64,000 nucleotides of DNA from NCBI GenBank assembly GCA_003550325.1, contig QKWP01000612.1, forward strand, positions 65,964-129,963, written 5' to 3'. Below are positions 22,446 through 32,467 of the stretch, one piece after another (positions within the stretch are counted from its first letter, which is position 1; the number at the start of each line of letters is the position of its first letter). This stretch comes from Gigaspora rosea (lineage: Eukaryota > Glomeromycota > Glomeromycetes > Diversisporales > Gigasporaceae). The notes under the pieces were generated by a model, which was not told the DNA's origin, ran no database searches, and saw nothing but the letters and a program-made list of their open reading frames with translations. The translations under genes were made by a program, and so were the position numbers.

Positions 22446-23880
22446 TGAGTAGGTGTTGGGTTTGAAGGTATTCTAAGATTGTTATTTGTAGTTGGTAAAC
22501 TATTATGAGATAATAAGGTAGGAGAAGATATAGGATAAAAGAAGTCATCAATAAAGGTTGGTAGTTGAAAATTGGTATTATTGCTAAAGCTTGAGTCAGA
22601 ACTAGTAAATGATTTAAGTTCAAGTTTGTAAAAACAATGTAAATCTTCAAAGGATGAGAAAAAGTGGCCTGGTATAAAGTTCTTATAAGCAGTGTTTAAA
22701 ATTCAAATTTAATTTTATGTTCTCAAAAAAACATTTTTTAAAATTTTAATGTTCTCAAAAATTTTTTAATGTTCTCAGTATTAGAAAATCAAAAATTTTT
22801 TAATATTAAAAAATTTTATTAAATGTTCTCAAATAGAGAACATTTTTTAATAACATATCAGCGGATCAGCGTAATTGGGTCTTTTTTCGATAAACTGTTA
22901 CATAAAAATTTGCTCCTAAGTAAACGTTGAAAAACTAACAAACGAAGTACTTGTTACAACTAACAAAAGAGCCTTTTTGACGCCTAGACAAGTTAAAAAA
23001 CCAATAAAACTTAATAAAAGAGCTACGCTAAGCTGTAGAAAGAAGTACTTTTATCATTTGTTGAAATATTCAGGTGTTTTAGGATGGGTTGGGCATTGAG
23101 AAATGGGTTGGTAACTATCAAGAGTAATTCGGAAGCTAATTTTCAAAAAAATGGCCTTTTTAATATACTTTTGGCTTATAATTAAATACATGAATTTCGT
23201 AATTTTCTACATACTTAATTATAAATACAAAGCTGGTTAAAAAGGCTGTTTTTGTGAAAATTCGCTTTGTAATAAATTTTCGCGTAAAATTTTTTTTGAT
23301 AATCCTCGATCATGATTGGTCGAGCCAATGTGTTACATCGATCCGCTGATATGATTCATGTTCATAAAAATTGTTAAATGTTTTCTAAGAACACTGAGAA
23401 CATTGAATTTTAAATACTGCTCATAAGGTAAATAAATGTGTACCTCCATAAAATAGTAACTAATTCATGGATGTGGTTTTATAGAAATTCTAATATATTG
23501 GTTGGAGTAGTACATTGGATAGTTTTCTTGTATATACTCTAAAAATAAACCTACAGTTTGTAGTGAAGGAAGAGTTTGTAGTCTGTGATAATAAAGAAAT
23601 TTGTTATAGCATGCTAGTGGGTTATATATTTCAGAAGTTTCTGAGTTTAAATTTGTAGAAGTATTTTCTAGCATATGATTTAGTATTAGTGTTCTCATTA
23701 TCATCTGGCAGCAATTCATCATCAGGATAAGTTAGTACTAAATTGTTGGGATTAGAAAGTAATATCTCAGAGAAAAATAATAATATGAATTCTGGGATAT
23801 TCTTCTATAGCGCTCACTGTATGCCTGGCTTGCACGGCTCTGCAAGATTCAGAAGTCCTCTGGTTAAGCATTATGGGACC
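22446..23880 (-). pseudogene. LINE copy 2, ORF1 region
   Basis: Frames 22396-22650 and 23465-23722 lie upstream of the endonuclease, separated by the hAT-like element at 22690-23419. The upstream piece is Asn/Ser-rich with a possible ESSD-like acidic stretch; no domain recognised. The flanks of the inserted element join into continuous LINE sequence once one 8-bp duplication is removed, so the region is a single ORF1/5' segment broken by insertion and stops. Confidence 0.4.
22690..23419. mobile_element. hAT-like element
   Basis: Inverted ends CAGTGTTTAAAATTCAA and CAGTATTTAAAATTCAA. 8-bp duplication CTTATAAG / CTCATAAG (one mismatch) at 22682-22689 and 23420-23427. A subterminal inverted block ATATCAGCGGATC occurs at both sides. 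TGTTCTCA is repeated through both arms. 730 bp, non-coding; inserted in LINE copy 2. Confidence 0.75.
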
Positions 23881-23925
23881 GTCATAATCTAAATCTTTTA
23901 GATATATATATATATTTTTATTATA

Positions 23926-24234
23926 TAATTTATTATAGTAATTTATATATACGCATATATAGTAAAAAAAAAAATCAAATTATCTTACTTTAAAGCTTAA
24001 TTTCTTCACAACCAGTGATCCAATTTTGCTCGAATTTTAACCATATCTTTATCATATGCACATTAATGCACTTGCGAAGCATAAGCTCATAGAACTGCAT
24101 ATTGGTTGCAAAATTACTTAAAATATCTTTTTTTTTAAAAAAAATTTTGGGTTTTTTTCAAATACAGTAAATTGTACATGCTTAATTATTAAAATAAAAC
24201 AATGTTAAAACAATAAAAATATTATAATAAGTTA
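23926..24234. other. AT-rich intergenic sequence
   Basis: Low-complexity TATATA stretches, then unremarkable AT-rich sequence. No ORF or repeat boundary is seen. Confidence 0.4.
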
Positions 24235-24734
24235 GAGGTGTGCCATAAATCACGTAATATTTTTTACTTAGTGGCCACCCCCATCCATGTATGGTGTGAT
24301 CACCCTATCTCAATTCTGATTGGTTAATATAACGACTAATTTTTTATAATATATTATACAAATATAGATAATATTAAATAACTTGTGATCTACTTGTTTA
24401 TTTTGGACGATTTTACTTACAAAATGATCGTCGCAATAAGACGATTCTAACAAGCCAAAAAACTTCGAAATCCAATCACAGGGTCACAATATCGCTAAGA
24501 TTTTGTGTTATTTTATATATGTTTTAAAATAAATTTTAAGAGATATATATTAGATATATAAAATCAAACAAAACCTTAGCGATCTTGTGACCCTGTAATT
24601 GGATTTCGATAATTTTGAGCTTTGGAATCGTCTCATTGAGACAATCATTTTGGTAGTAAAATCGTCTAAAATGAACCAGTAGATCAAAGGTTATTTAATA
24701 TTAAAAATTATATATATTATATATATTTTATTTA

Positions 24735-25487
24735 AGGGTAGGGTATCTTAGGTCATGTTACACATATATAATTTCATACAGATCATGGAACTCAGCCCTT
24801 ATAAAAGATCACACAAACTCGTAATCTTTAAAAATTTTTCGCAACGGTTTAATGTCATCAAAAAAAACTGTTTCTTGATTGTTCAAAGCTCGTGCACTCA
24901 ACATTAAGTCATTTTCTATTAGCAAGTTGGGTTAAAAAAGAGTTTATTTAGGAATAAGGCAAAGTTAACTTTGCTCATCCAGCCTTAAAAATGCAACTTT
25001 TCTAAAAAATAAATATTTTTCTTTAAATTTTACAGATAACAAGTTCAATAGCTTGTTTACACTTAATTATGTTGCAAAAAGTTCTGGCGTTTACGAATTT
25101 TTGGAAGTTTACTAGTGACTCTTTGTGAAAATATGATTATTAATAATCTATTTATAGATTATATGGTATATTGTAGCCGTATTAAAACATGGTAGATAGT
25201 CTATTTAGATAGTTGAAAAAAGCTAAAATTTTTGATTGTAATGCTTGTAATAATATTGCAAAGCATTTTATTAATATAATTATTTAGTATTATATTAATT
25301 AAAATAAAAAAAATGGTTATAACTTCGAAGATATTTAGTTTCTGTATGTACATATCATAGTAAATATAAATTATTTTGATTGGACAAAATCTATTTTTAG
25401 TTTTGTATATCAGTGATTTACAACTTGCAGTTATGCCATTATTTTGCTATATCATAGATCACATAAGATACCCTATACTTAATATTA
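24735..25487. mobile_element. TIR element with GTAGGGTATCTTA ends
   Basis: The left end TTAAGGGTAGGGTATCTTA and the right end (inverted TTAAGTATAGGGTATCTTA) pair over about 30 bp including a GTCATG/GTGATC block. No clean target duplication and no coding capacity. Lies between two palindromic modules. Confidence 0.45.
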
Positions 25488-25961
25488 AGTAACCTTTGAT
25501 TTACTAGTCCGTTTTGGACAATTTTACTACCAAAATGATAGTCTCAATGAGATGATTCTAACAAGCCTAAAATAATCGAAATCCAATCACAGGGTCACAA
25601 GATCGTTAAGGTTTTGTATTATTTTATATATGTCTTAAAATAAAATTTTAAGATATAAAATAAAACAAAACCTTAGCATTCTTGTGACCCTGTGATTGGA
25701 TTTCGATGATTTTGGGCTTGTTAGAATCGGCTCATTGAGACGATCATTTTGTTAGTAAGATCATCCAAAATGGACCAGTAGATCAAAGGTTACTTAATAT
25801 GAAATAAAATAAATATTATATATATAATTTTTAATATTAAATAACCTTCGATCTACTGGTCTGTTTTGGACGATTTTACTACCAAAATGATCGTCTCAAT
25901 GAGACGATTCTAACAAGCTCAAAATCATCGAAACCCAATCATAGGGTCACAAGATCACTAA

Positions 25962-26808
25962 TTTTTTGCCGTAATTGCTGTGAGCCGTAAAGCCGTAATG
26001 CCGTAAAGTCGTAATGCCGTAAAGTCGTAATGCTATAAAGCCGTAATGCCATAATGTGTAATGCAGAAATACTATCTGCTAGAATTCTGTTTATTAAAAT
26101 TCTGTACTGCATTATGGTTTCCTTTAAATAATTTACTATTAAATATTTTTCGAATTTGATTCTGTCGACTTCACAGATTTGCATTAATTTGGGGTCTCTG
26201 TCCGTGGGTGACCTGTGGACCCGTGGGTCAGCCCACGGGTCCCCGCTGGTTGACCCACCTGCTCTCACCCAGGCTGTTACAACTTGACCCGGGTCACCCA
26301 CCCACCCGCGGGTGACCCAGGTGACACTCACCCAGGTCAAAATACTAGTCGGGGATGACCACATCTATATATAATATATATATATAATAGTATATAATAT
26401 ATTAAATCACATATAGTGTTTTGACCCAGATGGGTGTCACCCAGGTCACCCGCGGGTGGGTGGGTGACCTGGGTCAAGTTGTAACAGCCTGGGTGAGAAC
26501 GGGTGGGTCAACCCGTGGGTGACCCGTGGGTTGACCCACGGGTCCACAGGTCACCCACGGACAGAGACCCCAAATTAATGCAAATTTGTGAAGTCGACAG
26601 AATCAAATTCGAAAAATATTTAATAGTAAATTATTTAAAGGAAACCATAATGCAGTACAGAATTTTAATAAACAGAATTCGAGCAGATAGTATTTCTGCA
26701 TTACACATTACGGCATTACGGCATTACGGCTTTATAGCATTATGACTTTACGGCATTACGACTTTACAGCATTACGGCTTTACAGCTCACAGCAATTACA
26801 GCAAAAAA
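25962..26808. repeat. GC-rich giant palindrome with GCCGTAA and GGGTGACC repeats
   Basis: Left arm 25962-26350 and right arm 26414-26808 are near-perfect inverted copies around an AT-rich loop. The outer part of each arm is a tandem of GCCGTAA / GTCGTAA units. The middle contains an imperfect coding-like stretch. The inner part is GC-rich, built from GACCCGTGGGT, GGTGACCC and GGGTGGGTGGG motifs, in sharp contrast to the AT-rich surroundings. Similar GGTGACCC sequence continues at 26890-27080. The two mirrored ORFs (25939-26364 minus and 26503-26745 plus) are the same sequence read in each arm and are probably not genes. Confidence 0.7.
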
Positions 26809-27121
26809 TACGGCAATGCCGTAACTGTATTAATTTGTAAAATTACCACCAACTATAGGTTAACCCACCTGGGTCAAATCACTAGTCATATTAACCACCT
26901 GAGATTTTTTTTTAATTGATCCAGGTGACCCGACAGGTCACCCATTGGGTCACCTGTCGGGTGACCCAGGTGGTGCCTTTTTTTGGACTGACCCGTTTCC
27001 ATCCGGGTGGCACATTGTCCACCCGTCGGGTGACCCGGGTGAAGATTTTTTAGACAGGTCAATTCACTACCCCGACCATATATTTATAATAAAAATCACG
27101 TAATTTCTGGCACACCCCTTA

Positions 27122-27523
27122 GATTAAAATCTATTTTATTTGATACTAAAAAATTTTTAATAATTAATCAAGAAAAAAAATTTTTCCTTAGTGTCAAAAT
27201 TATGAAATTTTTTGAAGTACAAATCTTTCTACACCGGGCCATATTTAAAAATGTAATATATATAAAGGTGTTATTTTATAGCGACCCATTACCATAGTGA
27301 TCCTGTGATCGACCAATCAAAATTGATCACATGAGTCCATATCTGATATATTTTACTTAAAAAAATACAAAAAAATAAAAAAAATTTCAAAAATTAAAAA
27401 AAAACAAAAAACACCAATTTCTACTATTGTGCTATATCTTAATTATTGTGCAATGTCCTATTATACTAACTAACTACTACTAACTATTATGTTACTGCTA
27501 CACCCCATACTAACCAAACAATC
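27122..27523. other. AT-rich sequence with a possible outer inverted repeat
   Basis: Positions 27180-27236 are an inverted match to 14742-14775 (GATTTGTAC, GGCCA blocks), suggesting the ends of an older element now split by a solo LTR and LINE copy 2. Positions 27262-27330 weakly mirror 32255-32300. No gene. Confidence 0.35.
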
Positions 27524-27539
27524 ATATTATGTTTATTTT

Positions 27540-27888
27540 TATTTTTTATTTTTTTTTTTAAGGTGAGGCCTTGCTTATATCTTTATTGGTAATTTATATA
27601 AGTAATTACATATAATGTATAAAAACTTAAATTGTACAGGAACAAATACATATAAATTACATGCAAAAATAGAAGCTCAGACTAATTTATCTGCGACCTA
27701 AACCTACTAGAGTGGTCAAGACTCACCTAGATTTTGATGGTTAAAATATTGTTTGTAGGTGTACTGTATTTGATCAACATTATGGACCAAATGCTAATTT
27801 TTCGAAGGGCTTGGCCTATCGGTGGGCAATTGTTAGAGTCAGAGTGTAATTGGTCGAGAAGGCTGCAAAGGCAGCTGAATGTATAGGT
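27540..27888 (-). mobile_element. 5'-truncated LINE fragment
   Basis: A T run at 27548-27559 marks the poly(A) end and a perfect 16-bp duplication ATATTATGTTTATTTT flanks the insert (27524-27539 and 27889-27904). The minus strand encodes the last residues of ORF2, including NCPPIGQALRKISIWS, which matches the end of the 36667-37521 ORF, followed by the conserved 3' UTR. About 349 bp; dead on arrival, from incomplete reverse transcription. Confidence 0.88.
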
Positions 27889-28383
27889 ATATTATGTTTA
27901 TTTTAAAAAAAAGAAGAAACATTAGTACTATATATATAAAAAAAATCTATCATATACTAATTTTCGTGCATATCTATTCTAGCTACAATCTGTTCCAATT
28001 GTACTATATTTGTTCTAAAGAAAAAAATGAAGAATGTTAGTAAAATAATATAATTATAAAAAAAAACTATTTACTATGCTATGTTCATTCTAGCATGTTC
28101 TATTTGTACTATGATCATTCTAAAAAAAAGAATGTAAGAATGTTAGTACTGTAATATAAAAATAGACCTATCTACTATGCTATATTCATTCTAGCATGTA
28201 CGTTCTATTTGTACTATATTTATTCTAAAGAAAAGAATGTTAGTACTATATAAAAAAACTATCGTGACCATGCTACATCTGTTCTAGCTAACTGCCATGC
28301 TATGTTCATTTATTTTAGCTATGTTCCATTCAATCATACTATATTTATTTTAAAGAAAAGAATGTAAGAACATTAGTACTATA

Positions 28384-28804
28384 TAGGGATATTAACGGAG
28401 TGCTCCAGGGTGGTGTGGTGCATACTCTGGCAAAGTATCTATCCTTTAACACCATATCACACTGAAGTATGAATCAGAGCATACTCCAAAGTGTAACCTG
28501 AAATATAACCCAGAGAAACCCAGAGTACTATGTGCTAAGCACTATATAATACTCCAGAGTTTATAGTACCATATTTTCCTGAAAATATGCTACCTTATTT
28601 TGGGAAAATACGGTAAAAAATATATATAATATAATAATACTCTGGAGTATAATCTATTTTGTATTAGTAGTATTACTCCGGAGCAATTACTCCTATTAAT
28701 AATATCTTAGTAATCCGAGGTGGTGTCATATCTAGACCATACCAGTATAGAGTAGGTTATACTCCACAGTTGCTCTGGAGTACCTTACTCCATTAACATC
28801 CCTA
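28384..28804. mobile_element. hAT-like MITE with perfect 8-bp TSD
   Basis: Inverted ends TAGGGATATTAACGGAGT and TAGGGATGTTAATGGAGT; perfect duplication GTACTATA at 28376-28383 and 28805-28812. Interior is rich in ACTCCAGAG and TGGAGTAT blocks. A minimal 45-bp foldback element is nested at 28569-28613. Confidence 0.82.
28569..28613. mobile_element. Minimal 45-bp member of the CCGTATGTT foldback family
   Basis: Ends CCATATTTTCCTGAAAATA and, inverted, CCGTATTTTCCCAAAATAA, flanked by TA on both sides (28567-28568 and 28614-28615). The two ends almost touch, with only GCTACC between them. The sequence matches the tips of the 869-bp copy at 18319. Confidence 0.6.
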
Positions 28805-28905
28805 GTACTATAAGGTTACTAATATTTTTTTACCTAATATCTATTTACTATAGAGCTTACCTCTATTTTACTTATTTGTACAGGTAATACAAACCAAAAA
28901 AGGAA

Positions 28906-29616
28906 ATGCAAAAAAGGAAATCCAATTTTGTAAATAAACTACTTTCTGATCGAGGAACACATTTCAATAATTTGCTCATTGAAGGTTTAATGCAGAAATT
29001 TCAAATCAAACACTTGTTAACTACTCCCTATCATCCACAAACAAATGGATTAGTAGAACGTTTTAATAGGACATTGTGTGAATCCTTAGCCAAATTGGCT
29101 ACTGACAATACTGAATGGGATAGATTGATACCTTCTGTCCTGTTCTCCTATAGAAGCTCTAAACATGCCACTACCAAGTTCACACCCTTCTTACTTGCAT
29201 ACGGCAGAGAACCGAAATTGCCTATTTTTGGATTACAAGAAAACCCAAGAGAAAATCTTTTAACAAGATTGTACTCTGTTATAGAAGATTTACCTGCCAA
29301 TCGGGCCCAAGCAAAGAAGAATATTGAGAAATCACAACAACGTCAGAAGTTCTACTGGGATAAGAAGCTCAAGAAAGTTAAACGCTTATTTGAAAAAGAA
29401 GAACAAGTACTATGTTACGATGCTGCAAAAGATAAACATTTCACAGGCAAATTATTACCAAAATGGAAAGGACCCTATTTCATCCATAGTAAAGTAGCAC
29501 AAGATGTTTACAAGCTTCGTACCATGGATGGACAAATCTTAGAAGCACCAATCAATGCCTACTTACTAAAAAAATACTATACCTGTCAAACATGGGACCC
29601 CATGATCATTATATAG
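28906..29616 (+). pseudogene. Ty3-type integrase, C-terminal part
   Basis: A 236-residue frame, 5'-truncated. LLSDRGTHF places the second catalytic Asp at residue 15 and GLVERFN the catalytic Glu at residue 51, exactly 35 residues apart (DD35E). HPQTNG lies between (43-48). A C-terminal GPY/F-like module is visible as KWKGPYF at 186-192. The zinc-binding HHCC domain and the first Asp lie in the missing upstream part, so the fragment cannot integrate DNA. The first Met is simply the first after the truncation. The frame is otherwise free of stops, so this copy is younger than the gag region at 38115-42420. Confidence 0.9.
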
Positions 29617-29620
29617 ACGT

Positions 29621-29660
29621 TTTATTTATTTTTTTTTTATCTTTAGTTTTTTTTTTTTTA
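29621..29660 (+). promoter_or_regulatory. Candidate splice acceptor before the 3' ORF
   Basis: A tract of about 40 nt that is almost all pyrimidine, with TCTTTAG and then a T run ending TTTAG, starts just after the integrase stop. It ends 8 nt before the first ATG of the 3' ORF (29669). This is the layout of a 3' splice site feeding a subgenomic mRNA. The matching donor would be upstream of the truncation and cannot be seen. Confidence 0.4.
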
Positions 29661-29668
29661 GCTGTAAA

Positions 29669-30072
29669 ATGACAACTTTAGTAGAATTAGTTCTACAAGA
29701 ACTAGAAGAAACAGAGCCAGCTAACGTTAATATCGAACCCCCCCTTATGATCGAAGGGATAAAACAAAAATTAAGGTTCGAAAGACCTATCAAGCACTAA
29801 TGGACACAGCCAGACTTAGAAACAATGAAGTGAATCGAATCAAATCTCTGGTTTATGCCTACTATCTGGGAGAATTACTAGCAAACAAGCCAAAAACCCC
29901 AGCTCAACGAACAGTTTTGGCTAATCTCCTAACGAAGCATTATGAAAAAGCAGCTACTCGTGTTTATAAGATATTCTCTCCATATGGCATAGATGCTATT
30001 TATAGAACAAAGCATTTGCTTCTATCTAGCATCCCAAGATTGAGAACCTCAGACCTTTACTTTCTTTGTTGA
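29669..30072 (+). pseudogene. Accessory 3' ORF of a Ty3 element, function unknown
   Basis: The ATG at 29669 opens a 43-codon frame rich in Leu/Glu (begins MTTLVELVLQELEE). The downstream frame, open from about 29723 to 30072, overlaps it in the -1 register and contains NRIKSLVYAYYLGELL and a basic C-terminus. Either a frameshift mutation (candidate: the C run at 29737-29743) or a genuine -1 overlap links them. No known domain is recognised. The ORF ends 35 bp before the 3' LTR. The NRI-x2-L-x-YA-x3-G-x2-L pattern recurs near 42138-42190, in front of the 3' LTR of the other LTR element. Confidence 0.6.
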
Positions 30073-30106
30073 GTTCTCATGGAATTCGAAAATAAGTCTG
30101 GGATAT

Positions 30107-30819
30107 TGTTGACCTATAGAAAAACACAAAAGTGATCATAACCTATGATCCACTAATCCAAATTAAATGAAACCACCACCATTCGACTCAGCTCACCGAG
30201 ACGGTTCTAACGAGCTATGGTACATCTCTGTACGACCTCTGGTTGCCAAGATAGGAGTTGTCAAATATTTACTCCTATACTTATTAATAGACCAACGATC
30301 TGATTGGCTAGGCGATTGCTGCGGACAAAAATCGTAGATCTGACATATCTAAAAGATGTCATATTTATAGCTTATATTCTAGATATTTTATTTATTACAT
30401 ATATATTATTTATTACATATATTATATTTATACTAGTTATACTATATATTTTATTAATAATAGTTATAGTATATATTACACATGTAAAAGATATTGACCG
30501 TTACATTTGTAAAATTTCAAAAAGTATAAAAGCGGCCGATGTGGACCTCAAGTTCGACATCGAGTCTTCATACTCTTTCAATAATAAAAACAACTATTAA
30601 CTACACAAATCAAACAGTTATTAGTATCCTCATATACTTTTAATTGTAGCCTCTTTCGTAATTGCAAATTGCCTTAAATCTTCTTTGTTAAGTTTTCTTA
30701 AAAACATCATAATGACTTAGATATACCACAGTAACAAAGTTTGAAGTTACACAAAGTGTTCACTGTCTAAGATCACTCTAGTTACCTAATATCTTTGAAG
30801 AAGTGGATATAGGATAACA
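30107..30819 (+). repeat. 3' LTR, Ty3 family
   Basis: 713 bp, starting TGTTGACCTATAG and ending TATAGGATAACA. Matches the solo LTR at 14830-15542. U3 carries the shared module (CTCACCGAGACGGTTCTAAC near 30182) and a long TATATT-rich stretch. No clear polypurine tract precedes it. Confidence 0.9.
30525..30588 (+). promoter_or_regulatory. LTR promoter and polyadenylation signal
   Basis: TATAAAAG at 30525-30532 and AATAAA at 30583-30588, spaced so that transcription would start in the LTR and the 3' copy would end it. Both are conserved in the solo LTR (TATA complement at 15117-15124). Confidence 0.6.
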
Positions 30820-31149
30820 ATAAGTAAAATTATATTCCTGTCATTTTTAATTAGTGCTCTAATATCGATTTAAACATTAGTTTTTCTATATTTTCACTTT
30901 TTTTTCTTTTAGGTATATTCAAATTCTTTGTCTAGTTGATTTAGAATAGTCAAAATTTGCACTCTCCAATTGGCTATTTCCTTTCCAGGAGCTTGTATTA
31001 TCTGTACAAATAAGTGGATATGCTTACCCCCACTTCTAGATAAGATATTTAGCTAAATTTAATTGGCTAAAACTTTTTATATGAGGTAAGATTTGGCTTG
31101 ACCCACCCTCTGAAATATTATCTAATAAATGTTAGCACCCTAACAAACT
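30820..31149. other. Spacer after the Ty3 LTR
   Basis: Unique-looking AT-rich sequence between the LTR and the resumed tandem array. No ORF and no inverted repeat found. Confidence 0.4.
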
Positions 31150-31490
31150 AATTTAAAAAAAAAGAAAACTATCTACCATGCTATATTTGTTTTAGCACGT
31201 TCTAATTGTACTATGTTCATTCTAAAGAAAAGAATAGAATAACATTAGTACTGTAATAAACTAATTAAAAAAAATACCATGACTGTGCTATGTTCATTCT
31301 AGCTAACTACTGTGCTACGTCTGTTCTAAAAAAAAATATAAGAACGTTAGTACTGTAATAAACTAATATAAAAAAAATACTATCTACTATACTATGTCCA
31401 TTTTAAATATTCCAATTGTACTATATACATTTTAACAAAAAGAACAGAAGAACGTTATTATTGTAATAAACTAATTATAAAAAAAATCTA

Positions 31491-31863
31491 CTGTATTTAC
31501 TCGAAATAACGCACATGGGCGTTATTTCGAAAATTGCATTTTCTTAAAATAGCATATAGGTTTCGAAATAACGGCCATGTGCGTCCCAATATAATGAACA
31601 CTCCAAACCGAATTAATAATCTGCTAAATAACGAATTCAAATAACAAGTGGAAATAAGACTTTTTTTAGTCAAAAAATCTGACTTAGATCAGAAAGACTA
31701 TATATAAAATTAAGAAATACAGCTTTTTTATACATCGCACATATATAACGGACAATTTTTTAGAAATTATACCTTTACCCTGAAATAACGCCCATGCGTG
31801 TACTTGAATAACACGCATCCCTCGAAATAACGCGCAGGTGCATGTTATTTCGAGTAAATACAG
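31491..31863. mobile_element. mariner-like MITE, CTGTATTTACTCG ends
   Basis: Inverted ends CTGTATTTACTCGAAATAAC in both orientations, flanked by TA (31489-31490 and 31864-31865). Repeated ATTTCGAAATAACG-like and AACGCGCA blocks internally. 373 bp, non-coding, inserted in the tandem array. A related CGTTATTTTGAAATA-like sequence occurs at 51530-51630. Confidence 0.8.
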
Positions 31864-32363
31864 TACTATGATTGTACTATGTCTGTTCTAGCCAACTACC
31901 ATGCTACATCCATTTTAAAAAAAAAGAACGTAAAAACATTAGTACTGTAATAAACAAATTATATATATAAAAAAATCTACTATGACTACTACGTTTGTTT
32001 TAGCCAACTACTGTGCTATATCTATTCTAAAAAAAGAATGTACAAATGTTAGTAATGCAATAAATTAATAAAAAAAAACTATCTACCATGCTATGTTCAT
32101 TCTAGACATTCTATTTGTACTATATAAGAATGTTAGTACTATAATAAAAAAATCAGCTATACTTTTATACGAAGTCAAGTCTCTAAGCGACAACAATTCT
32201 AAAAAATAAATACAGTAAAAAAAAACAAATAAATAAAAAAAAATTTATTTATAGGATTATTAATCTTTAATGTGATTGGCTAATTATATTGGTCGCTATC
32301 TATAATTTTCTTATATATAATATATAATAATAATAAATAAAAAATATAAAATTTGATATTAAT

Positions 32364-32442
32364 AGAGTGTAGCAACTTAGAGAAGTTAGTAAGTTGTTAT
32401 CTTCATACCGCAGGTCTAGGGTTCAAATCCCACTGGCGACGC
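32364..32442 (+). ncRNA. tRNA-like SINE head (pol III A/B boxes)
   Basis: Internal promoter-like B box GGTTCAAATCC with a D-arm-like A-box region upstream (CAACTTAGAGAAGTTAG). The acceptor pairing has one mismatch and the T stem only three good pairs, so it is a tRNA-derived sequence rather than a working tRNA gene. The isotype cannot be assigned. Confidence 0.5.
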
Positions 32443-32467
32443 TTTTAAAAATAGATATATGTTCGGT

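Larger units (their letters stand above)
15627..23925 (-). mobile_element. LINE, near full-length, inactive, copy 2
   Basis: A minus-strand LINE of a family related to copy 1. The 3' tail is a T run at 15627-15637, preceded by the conserved 3' UTR (complement of CTAGTAGGTTTAGGTC-like sequence near 15790) that also ends the fragments at 27540, 36603 and 60844. The imperfect repeat AATTTATTAATAGTAA versus AATTTATTATAGTAAT near 15610 and 23928 is the likely target duplication, placing the 5' end near 23925. Order from 5': ORF1, AP-endonuclease, linker, RT, RNase H, C-x2-C...H-x3-C. It is interrupted by elements at 17835, 18319, about 19346 and 22690. Confidence 0.82.
24235..27118. mobile_element. 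PIF/Harbinger-like non-autonomous element
   Basis: The ends are GAGGTGTGCCATAAATCACG and, inverted, GGGGTGTGCCAGAAATTACG, flanked by TTA (24232-24234 and 27119-27121), the 3-bp duplication typical of PIF/Harbinger. It contains two palindromes of the shared GTCTCATTGAGAC module (24360-24710 centred near 24540; 25490-25800 centred near 25640), a TIR element near 24735-25487 and a GC-rich palindrome at 25962-26808. No transposase. Ends resemble those at 56169 and 59609. Confidence 0.65.
28884..30819 (+). mobile_element. 3' half of a Ty3-type LTR retrotransposon
   Basis: Contains the C-terminal half of an integrase (28906-29616), an extra 3' ORF (29669-30072) and a complete 713-bp 3' LTR (30107-30819). 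The 5' LTR, gag, protease, RT, RNase H and the start of the integrase are missing. The upstream break abuts the tandem array at about 28884. The same LTR occurs alone at 14830-15542. Gene order pol then integrase then LTR is Ty3-type. Confidence 0.88.
27905..32165. repeat. Interrupted tandem array, about 85-140-bp units
   Basis: Units carrying TAGTACTGTAATAAACTAAT-like, CTATGCTATGTTCATTCTAGC-like and ATTCTAAAGAAAAGAATG-like blocks recur at 27905-28383, 28805-28880, 31150-31488 and 31866-32165. The array is cut by a hAT MITE (28384), a Ty3 3' half (28884-30819) and a mariner-like MITE (31491). No gene lies in the array units themselves. Confidence 0.7.

Noticed and set aside
25939-26745. Two ORFs with the same internal peptide on opposite strands
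   Set aside because: They are the same sequence in the two arms of a palindrome; no family resemblance and no gene context.
27905-32165. CRISPR array
   Set aside because: Units are too long, degenerate and without spacer structure; the context is eukaryotic.
32364-32442. Functional tRNA gene
   Set aside because: Acceptor and T stems are mismatched and the sequence is the head of a repeated element with target duplications.
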